From positions 1,789,424-1,853,423 of the forward strand of contig NC_089979.1 in NCBI RefSeq assembly GCF_036417845.1: a stretch of 64,000 nucleotides of DNA, in the 5' to 3' direction. The notes below the pieces were generated by a model. The model ran no database searches and was not told where the DNA came from. It saw only the letters and a program-made list of their open reading frames with translations. Positions 55,923 through 64,000 of the stretch are shown piece after piece; the stretch's first letter is position 1; the number at the start of each line of letters is the position of its first letter. The position numbers and the translations under genes are program-made. Source of the stretch: Apteryx mantelli. Taxonomy: Eukaryota; Chordata; Aves; Apterygiformes; Apterygidae.

Positions 55923-58900
55923 TTTCATGAAATGGGTTGTGAGGCATGATGACAGGGCACCTGCAGCTGCCCTGGGAGGCTGCATGTGTAGGTGGGCGTA
56001 TGTGGCACTGTGCAAGAGAAGCTGTGCGTGCAAAGCTGTGCATTTCATCAGGAAGGTGTGAGGCGCTGTCGGGAAGCAGTGTGAGCCTGCGCGCGTGGTG
56101 CAATCACAGTATCCGACTTGCGGAAGAGCGTCTTTGCTGCCTAAAAGTCTGCATGTTGCTGAACGCTGCCATTTGCTGTCACTGACAGCTCTGAATGCCC
56201 CGTGCAGGGTAGGGGAAGGGCCTCGGACACAGGCTCTGTGCGGGGGAGAGAAACACGAGGAGAAATTGCATCCTCTAAAAACACGTCTGTCCCAGCTAAC
56301 CTCATGCCAGGCCCCTCGTCTTGCAGACACATACTCACGGGCTTTGCAATGCGTCCTGTGCACACACACACACACATGCAAACACACTTGCTCTACCCCA
56401 TACAGAGACGGCCGCATAAGCAAATCGAAAGCCTTGGGTGCTCTCCTCCCTCTGCTCACACACCTGCTGGTTCTCTTAAGAAAATCCCTCTCTTTGTGTT
56501 TCTTCGGCTTCGCAGCCTTTAGGGGTCACTCCTAGCAAGATTTCCACCGTTTCCGTGCAGCCTTGCAAGGTGGAAATGTCCTGTAAGAGCCGGCTGTGCT
56601 GTCAGCAGCCAGACAGGCTGCCTGGTTTCCCAGTGCAGCCTCTCGTGCTGGGTCTCCCCACTTGCTAACAGGGACGGTGATGCCTGACGAGGACCTTTCC
56701 CGGGCATGGGGCTGTCGTGGCTTCGCTCCTGAAAGGGCTCTTTGCTGCATGGCGATGTAGCAGAGTTCAGCTGTGGTCCTTCCCCGCATTTTGGCACTGG
56801 GTCCCTTCCCCCCTCCCCGCCGCCTGTTTTTGTGACACTGCGGTGGGAACGCTGTATTGGCAGCTGCTGGGGAAGTGCTGGCAGACGGTGCAGCCGCGGG
56901 CGCGTCGCTGCCGTAAGGGAAGTTGTGGTGGTCACTCCTTCACCTGGCCCCAGGAGCTAGGGCTTGAAAGCAAACATCCCAGGTCATGCGATGAAGCTGT
57001 GCAGATGTTTGTGGGTTGGCCACAAGTTGGTGTGGGACCATTCCCAGTGAGCAGCATGGAGACAACCACATTGTGCTGGAGGTCAAGAGAGCTGCAGTGT
57101 GGCTGCAGGGTGCTCCATGCCATGGATTTGTCTTGGGTGCCCTTAACTGAGTGGTGTGAACGTGTCCCTCATGTGCACGCACAACAGTGCCCATATCTGC
57201 ATTGCTGCGGCTGGGCAGGTGTGCTGCTGTGTTTGGTCTCCTCTCTAGGAGGTGTAAAAGTCCCCATATGCACGAGGTAATGAACATTTCCAGGTGCTTG
57301 GGCTGGAAAGCCCCCAGGTCACCTCCGAAAGCAAGTGGGCAGGAGACCAGTGTGAAAACCAGGCTCTGCTACCCACAGGAGTGGAGCTGGCACCTCTGGC
57401 TGGGCCCATATCAGCAGGGCTCTCCACTGCCACCCAGCACCAGCATCCCCTTCCCTGCACTTCCCTTTTGCCCCCTAAATTTGGCAGCCCCTCGAGCCCC
57501 TCAGGGGCTGGGTTATTACCCCTGGGGAGCAGATGGAGCTGCCTTCCCACTCTGGGGGCAAACAAAGCAGTGCACATCCCTGCCAGTGCCACAGCCCAAA
57601 GCTCAGCCATGGGTCAGGACCTGTTTCCAGAGCCCCCCTCCAGCTCATGTGTCCACGCTGGCAAGCCCTTCCCCACAGCGGTGTCAACGGGGCAGCTGGG
57701 TGCAGAGGGGCAGCAGGTCCCTTCAGTTAGAAGAAGAGGATGCCTAGCTGGCATTTGCCTTGGGAACCCTATTGATTGGCTTTCCTGGACAAGCCAAAAA
57801 GCCCAATAAAGGGAATTGTTCAATAATGAAAAATAGACAATTGGACTCTATTAAGGGACTGAGCCAGCAGCCAGGCTGAGTGCATTAAGGGCCCTGGCTC
57901 AGGGCCTCCGCATGCTTGCTGAGGAGAAGGGGCCGTGGAGCAAGGGATGGCAGGAGAGCTGCTGCTGGAGGATGGCAACAGTTTGCAGAGGACATTTTGG
58001 GCTACCCCATATCTCGGGAGCCAGGTGACGGCTCCCAGCATAGCTCCAGGGCTGGCACAGCAGCGCTGGGGTGGGAAGGGTCAGGTAAGAGGGAAGAGTC
58101 TTGCAGGATGCCTCAGGGCAGAGCCCAAGGGTTGGCTGTGCGTCCGTGATGTACTACGGGGTGGTGCAACCACAGAGGAGTGTGTGTAGGGACAGCGAGT
58201 CAGGGCATGACGATAAACTAACTGAGAATGGGCACGTGGGGACAGACAGAGTGCAAAGGCAGACAGACAGACACAGAGGGACAGAGGGGGAGGAAGGGCA
58301 ATCTGTTGATGGCTGGATTGCTTACTTGCACCCTAGATGTTATGGGCGGATTGGCCACCTTCTCGGAACAGCTGGTTGCCCTGGGCCACGTCTGTGCTCT
58401 CCTGCCCTGTTGCTCCAGCCCTGCCTGCAGCGCTGACCAGTCTAGCTGCAGGCCCTGGTCCACCTGTCCCTCCAGGCTGAAACCTTAGCCTGGTGCTGGG
58501 GCCCCTGGCTGGGCCAGTTGGGAGTCTAATACACTTTGTCCCCTGAATGAAAAGGTACCTGCTGCTGGTGCCTCTCACGTCCTGCTGCCAGGTCCACAGC
58601 CTGACGGTGTAAAAGGATCCTTGCAGCTCGTGGCTTGTTATGCTTCCCAGCACACTCTGTGCCGGTTAGCATGTACCTCCAGGAATTTGGAGATGCTCCT
58701 GCCATGGGGAGGCCCCTTGACAGGGGAAGGGTGGCATCTTCTTTCCATGACGTAAGTCCTCGCTGAGCCAAACAGCTCCATGCCAGGGTGCACTGCAGAA
58801 GGCGTGTGCCAGCATGCATCCCCACTGTAAGAATGGCTTGCACCATGCAGCCAACATCCTTCCCCCACTTGGGATTTCCCAAGGATGCATCATCACTTAG

Positions 58901-60010
58901 TGCTGGGAGGATGTGCGGGGGCATGGCAGGGCTGACCGGAGTGCTGAGCACCTCACGGCTGCAACGCTCTGCATCCTGCCCGTGTTGTGCATTGGGTGGC
59001 TCTGGGCACCGGCCAGCCTCTCGCTGGAGGGTTGGTGGTGACCTTGGGGGAAGCCCGTGGGTGGGGGCTGAGATCAGTGTCTCCCCAGCGGGGGGTGGTG
59101 ACGCATTGAGTGTCAGCCCTGGGTGCCAGCCAGGGTGTCTTCTAACAGTAACCTGTGACCTCAGGACATTTACTTTGGCACCAGCGAGGGTTGCCACTGG
59201 GCTGAGATTCCTTGGCGTGGCTCGCGCGGGGAGGAAGCCAAGCAGCTCCCGTGGCAGGTGCCCTGCAGGAGGAGGAGTCCAGGGGGCAGAGCAGGGGACA
59301 TCAGAGAGCCAGACCCTGCTTGCTCCCAGTTTCCCACACCCCAAAGGTGGAGGGGTGCCCTGGGGAGGGAATACTTGGCCAAAAGGTAGCTGCCAACCCT
59401 GTCGGACAGGGCATACACCTGCCCTCCTCAGTCCTGGGAAATGGCTAGGAGCACCATTGCATGGCTCAGATGCGTGGCCTGGAGTTACTTTCCCCTGTGG
59501 GTTGGCCATGTACCAGGGTTGACACCCAGGTGTCCCAGCAAACACGCTCTGCTCTCCTTGCTGGACCCCATCCGTTCTCTTGAGCCCTATCCTTTCTGGG
59601 GGCCAGTCCTGCACCCTGAGATAGTCCTAACTCCCTGGTGTGGAGGGGGCACTGGATGGCTCCCTGAAGGAAAGCCTGCAGCTCAGAGGCAGATTGTCCT
59701 GCAGATCTTCCCAGAGGGACATTTGGGGGCATCTGAGTAGCTGGAGGTTGTGAAACTTTCCCTTAGCGGCAGGGAGATGAGTCCAGAGAATAGGGAGAGG
59801 CTGGAAAGTCATAGCTCAAAGAGGTGTGTGAGGTCTTAATAGTCTTCTGTCCCCTGCCCCATCTCGCAGAGGATGCTTTGGTCCCTCAAACAGCCCAATG
59901 TCCTCAAAAGACCCCTGAGCACCCAGGAGGAAACCAGGTGGTTTATCTGCAAAAACCAAGCCTGGGGATTTCTCATGGGAGAAAGGAGTCTTGTGTGGAC
60001 ACAAGGCATG

Positions 60011-60015
<5 letters not shown>
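55921..60015. other. Intergenic, no gene
   Basis: Mixed sequence, somewhat richer in GC near 56.7-59.5 kb. The stretch 57770-57850 (paired AAAAGCCCAATAAAGGG and TTGTTCAATAATG) is AT-rich and non-repetitive. Long minus-strand open frames near 58.5-59.6 kb lack any domain. Confidence 0.45.

Positions 60016-60044
<29 letters not shown>
60016..60044 (+). repeat. (GT)n microsatellite
   Basis: Twenty-nine uninterrupted alternating G/T bases. Confidence 0.97.
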
Positions 60045-63000
60045 CCCATGCACAGCAGGCAGCTGCACATGCTTTGAGTCCGTCTTGTGTGCAGTCTGCG
60101 GTGCACTGTGGTGCTTGTGCCTGACCCACTGTGGTGGCTGCCCTGTGTGCTCTCTCTCTCTCAGCATGCCTGCCTGGCTGTTTCTGAGCACAATTTCTGG
60201 GAATTAGGGACCCCACAGTGCCTGCAGCTCCTACTAAGAGAGAAGATGTGCTTGCATCCTGGCCACATGCAGGTACATCAACACATGCCACTGGTAGAAG
60301 GAGGTCTGGCCAGTTTCTCCTCCTCCTGGTGCCTGTGAAGTTGCTGGCTAGCCCTGGTCCTGGGTGTTGGAGGGAGCAAACGTCCCTGTTTTTGGTGCTG
60401 TACGTGCCCACGAAGAATATTCCCTGCTCTGCAGAGCTCCTGAGACCGGACAGCAGCTCAGGTGTGGGAGTGAGCAGGTACTAGCGTGCACGATGGCTAG
60501 GGCTGTGCACCCAACCATAGCCCGTTCATGGGGCTTGGGGTCTGTGAGTGCACACGTGCAGCCATAGGTTATACACAAGATCACAGCGTGTCTCCAGGCC
60601 GTGCTGCCCAGGCATGCGTCTGGCATGTCCTTGTTGCCTTTGCTTGGCTCGCTTGCTTTTTCAGTTGTGCCTTTGCTGTGCCCAGACAGACACAATCCCA
60701 ATCCAAACTGTGTCCTAAACTTCGATGCACCATTAGATGCTTGTGCTTTGGGGGAATGGCTCAATTGTTTCGTCTATCTGGGTCCCATCGGGAACCTCAA
60801 TGGCTTCTTTGTTTTAAAAAGCAGCCATTTCCCCCAATTTTGGCAATGTTTAAGCCAGCTCATTACAGTCAGAGTGCCCTAAAGCTATCTCTGTACCGGA
60901 AACAGGGCTAGAGGTTTCCTCTTTTCACTCTTTCCTCCCCTCTCTCCCAACTTCTCCTCAGCATCCCTGGCTTCCCGGCATTCAGCACGATCCAGCTGAG
61001 GCTGTGGCTGGCAAGATCTTTACAGCTTGGGATGCTGATGTTTCTCTTAAAGATCTTTCTTGTCACTAAGAAGGTTTTTATTCTCATCCAAATCTGTACA
61101 TTGCTTTCTCCCTTTCCACTTCCCTTTCTACCTTCCAAAAGAGGTCCCTCTTCAATGAGGTAAATCTAGGGTTTGGGCTAAACTGTTCTTTAAGGAACAA
61201 CTCTTCATAAGATCTCCGTTTCCCTGGTGCACATCAGCAACTATGGATTAGCAAGCAGCCAGCTTGGATATTAGATCCTCTCTCAAAAGGAAGCTTTTTA
61301 GTCTTCTGGAGATACTTCCCACAATCTTTCTTCGCCCTATTCCAGCAGGTGAACCCCTTTCTGCACCTCTGTGGAGAAAGGTTGTTTTCTTGGTTATGTA
61401 CAACCTGGGGCCTGGCTCTGCCTTCCTTTTGGGGAGGTTGCAATTAGCAGCCCAAGGAGGTCTCCTTGGATTGGCTGTTAGTAGGATCCTGTCTGTACTC
61501 AGATCCGCGCTACGGTGAAATCACTGTCCTTGGTAGAACCACTTGGCACCCTGGCTCTCTTGACGCCTGGTTAAACCAACATCTCATGAGTTGTCCAGGC
61601 CTTCTCATTCAGTTTTGCTGCAGCTAAACTGGTCACTGAAGAAATCTCTTTTGGCTCTTTCTACGGTCAAGGGAAAGAGTCCAGCGCTCCCACTGCCCCA
61701 TCCTCAGACCTGAAGTGCCCATCTGTGAGAGTCTTGTTTTGGACATGTGAATAGTCAGTCCATACATTTAGGGGCGATGAATTCACAGTAGGCAGTTAAT
61801 TACAGCTGTGAGCAGAGCAGTCATTTCTCACTAGAGAAATGGGTTTTGTGGTAATGACCTGTCCTTTGTGTTCCTGCATAAGCCTCCCCGAAGCAGCAAG
61901 CAGAAGCGTCTACATCCAGCACGCGGAGAAATCTAAAATCCAGGTTTCCTAAAGTAAGTGTAATCGCAAGGGTCATTTTCAGCTCTGCAGATGCTAAATC
62001 GTGCTCTGCTGACTGCTGGAAAACCTCTCCCTCTCCCCCCCAATCCATGCAGAAGTTTTGCAACAGCAGCAAATCCGCTGATAACCCTGCTATGCTGGAA
62101 GCAAAGCCCTCCCCAACTCAGCACACCAATAAGCGTGCTGGGGTACAGCCAGCTCTACATAACATCAGTTGATGTGTTATCCCTCATTCTCCTTTGCTAG
62201 CTGGGAGCTCGAAGCAAGTGCCACACTTCTGAGCCAGTCCCTTTCTTTGGGTCCTTGTTCAGGGCAGTTCGCAAATCCATTAATCTCTCTTTGAAGGTTT
62301 TTTTGTACTCAGGGTAGTATCTAGGCACCAGAAGCAGGCTGAGGGGAAGAAGAGCCTTGCAGGGTCCCTACCTGTAGCCGTGCAAACCGGCAACCTCAGA
62401 GAGCTCTCACGCGATGGTATCATTGAGACGAAGCTTGTGTCGGACCAGGTCTACTGGTCTAGGTAGCCCCCCAGTTGCAGCAGAAAAAGGCACGGCGCAG
62501 GGCCAGCTCTGTACAGCTCAGACAGGTCCTGGGAATATTGAAAGTTCCTGGCAGTGTCAGAGATAGCACAGCGTGGTGGTTTGAGTTAATACTGGTACTG
62601 TTCATGATGAACGCTATGGTGAACAGAAATGTCTGGAGCCCTTCAGTTCATGTGGCTTTTCCTTGAACGAGAGCTGGCTTGGACCAGGCATAAGACATCT
62701 GGAGCCTCACGGTTTCTGCCCATCCACTGTTTTGCATGTCATGGTTGTGCTTTTCTGTCTTTTACAGCTGCCGGGAGCCCTCAGCAAATGTGGGATCCAC
62801 AGGTACAGCTGTGACTCCCAGTGTCCCTTCGTCTTCTCTTACCCTTCATTTTTGCTTGGCTGGGCGATTTCTATCCCCATGGCTGCTTTTCTCCTTCCAG
62901 CCCCCAGGGACTGTTCTCCAGCCCTGGAGACAAGTGGCATAGCACAGGCCGTTTCAGTACAGCTAAACTCCTTGCCTTGCCTCCTGAACCACAGCGGCCC

Positions 63001-64000
63001 CATCTACGCAGCCTCCTGGGACAGCCCCATCCAAACTGCTTCCCAGGAGCAGCCCTGTCCACACTGCCCTCCAGGAACTGCCCTCGCTGGGACTGTTCCT
63101 GGCCCTGTTTGGAGAGGGCTGGCAGGTGCAGGGGAAAGCTGTGCCAGGCTGTGCTGATAATGAAAGAGCGTGGACAACAGTTGGACGGTGCCTGCTCTCT
63201 GGCTCAGGTTGGTTCATTAGTAAGGATGTATCCTCGAGCTCCCTTCCAGCCCTCTGGTCTATTAATATTATTGGCTCACCCTGTCCTTCAGCCCTACGAC
63301 CGTTCGCTCAAGGTCCAGAGCTCCTGTCCCTGGCCTGACCCAGCCTTCCCAGCAGCTGGACCAGTGGGAATTTCTTGTCCCACTCCTGACAGAGCTCTGC
63401 TCTACACCCCTTATTTCCTACTGCCTTAGCCTGCCTGGGCTAATTGCTCTTGGGTCTAGGGAAGCTGCTCCTTCCCCTTCAGGATATGCTCTTTCAAACT
63501 GGATCTCTTCCACCAGACCTCTTCCCAACTTTGGAGTTTTCCTAAATACTTGTGATGCTCTGCCATGGCCAGGTAGATAGAATTTTGTTTTACATTTTTT
63601 TTTACTGATTTTCTTCATAGTCCCAGCTTCCATGAGCATTGTCCCTGCTTTCCAAGACAAGATAATCACTTTTTCTAACAGTTGCTCCTGAGGTAGAGGG
63701 AGAGATCCATGTCTTGGGCAGGTCCCATGGTCTCCTGTTGTATCTTGGGCCTCTCTGCTGATTGTGATCAATATGTTTAAATCCAGCAGCACATCTGTAA
63801 ACTTGTCTGTAGCTGATTTTTTGTCTAGCTGATGGTTTCTGATGTAGGTCAGATTGATGCTTGGCTCTAAACACTGTATCAAGGCCTTGTACTAGTTTAG
63901 GATAACAGATTTCATTTCCAAAGACCGGCTTTCAGCCTCTGGCCACTGAGGTGACAGGGGGAAAGTCCACCTTTGTATCCTTCCATCTCGGTCTTCATCT
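60045..64000. other. Intergenic, no gene recognised
   Basis: A 154-codon minus-strand open frame at 63418-63882 is the longest here. It has no domain I know and overlaps a second open frame, so it is not called. No RNA gene or clear repeat. Confidence 0.45.

Noticed and set aside
63418..63882. 154-codon minus-strand frame
   Set aside because: No family match from memory and a second frame is open over the same bases.

Overview
The window is nuclear DNA from a sauropsid, most likely a bird. Three things point there: MAFA in the form of the chicken gene known as L-Maf, decayed CR1 LINE fragments as the only recognisable LINE, and no sign of mammalian L1 or Alu elements. I identify one protein-coding gene with confidence: MAFA, a single-exon large-Maf bZIP transcription factor of 289 residues at 14916-15785 on the + strand. 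It is intact, with its transactivation domain, the Ser49-Ser65 phosphorylation ladder, the SUMO site, two His tracts, the extended homology region, the basic region and the leucine zipper.

Layout. 1-4.9 kb is ordinary intergenic DNA with a CR1 fragment and one element that looks conserved (about 3.39-3.74 kb). 4.9-13.9 kb is a long, very GC- and CpG-rich upstream domain. It is broken by short AT-rich, homeodomain-site-rich islands, a palindromic Maf recognition element (MARE) near 5.6 kb and a CTCF-like motif near 9.1 kb. The core promoter (TALE, X-box-half, octamer, CACCC/GC and TATA motifs) lies at 13.75-13.89 kb. A predicted leader of about 1 kb follows; it holds a degenerate tandem repeat, has almost no ATG, and ends in a two-codon upstream ORF one base before the MAFA start. 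The predicted 3'UTR runs to a poly(A) signal at 17622.

17.6-28 kb is GC-rich flanking DNA. It contains three minisatellite or tandem arrays (about 19.4, 24.6 and 27.7 kb), a TA/CA microsatellite, and several AT-rich, TAAT-rich stretches that read like developmental enhancers (22.4-22.8, 23.3, 23.7, 25.5 and 27.3 kb). 28-64 kb is a gene-poor desert. It holds enhancer-like islands (30.3, 35.0, 39.1-39.9 and 49.6 kb), old SINE- and CR1-like remnants, microsatellites, and an unidentified stretch of exon-like minus-strand blocks at 43.8-46 kb that may be an eroded gene or chance.

Interpretation. The window looks like the regulatory neighbourhood of a tightly controlled developmental transcription factor (lens, beta cell): one short gene surrounded by a large non-coding domain. 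Potential MAREs both upstream and downstream fit autoregulation, which is known for large Mafs. I found no convincing new gene system. The most unusual items are the repeat-built leader with its minimal uORF, the MAREs, and the second CpG island 24 kb downstream. All enhancer calls are read from base composition and motifs only, without alignment.
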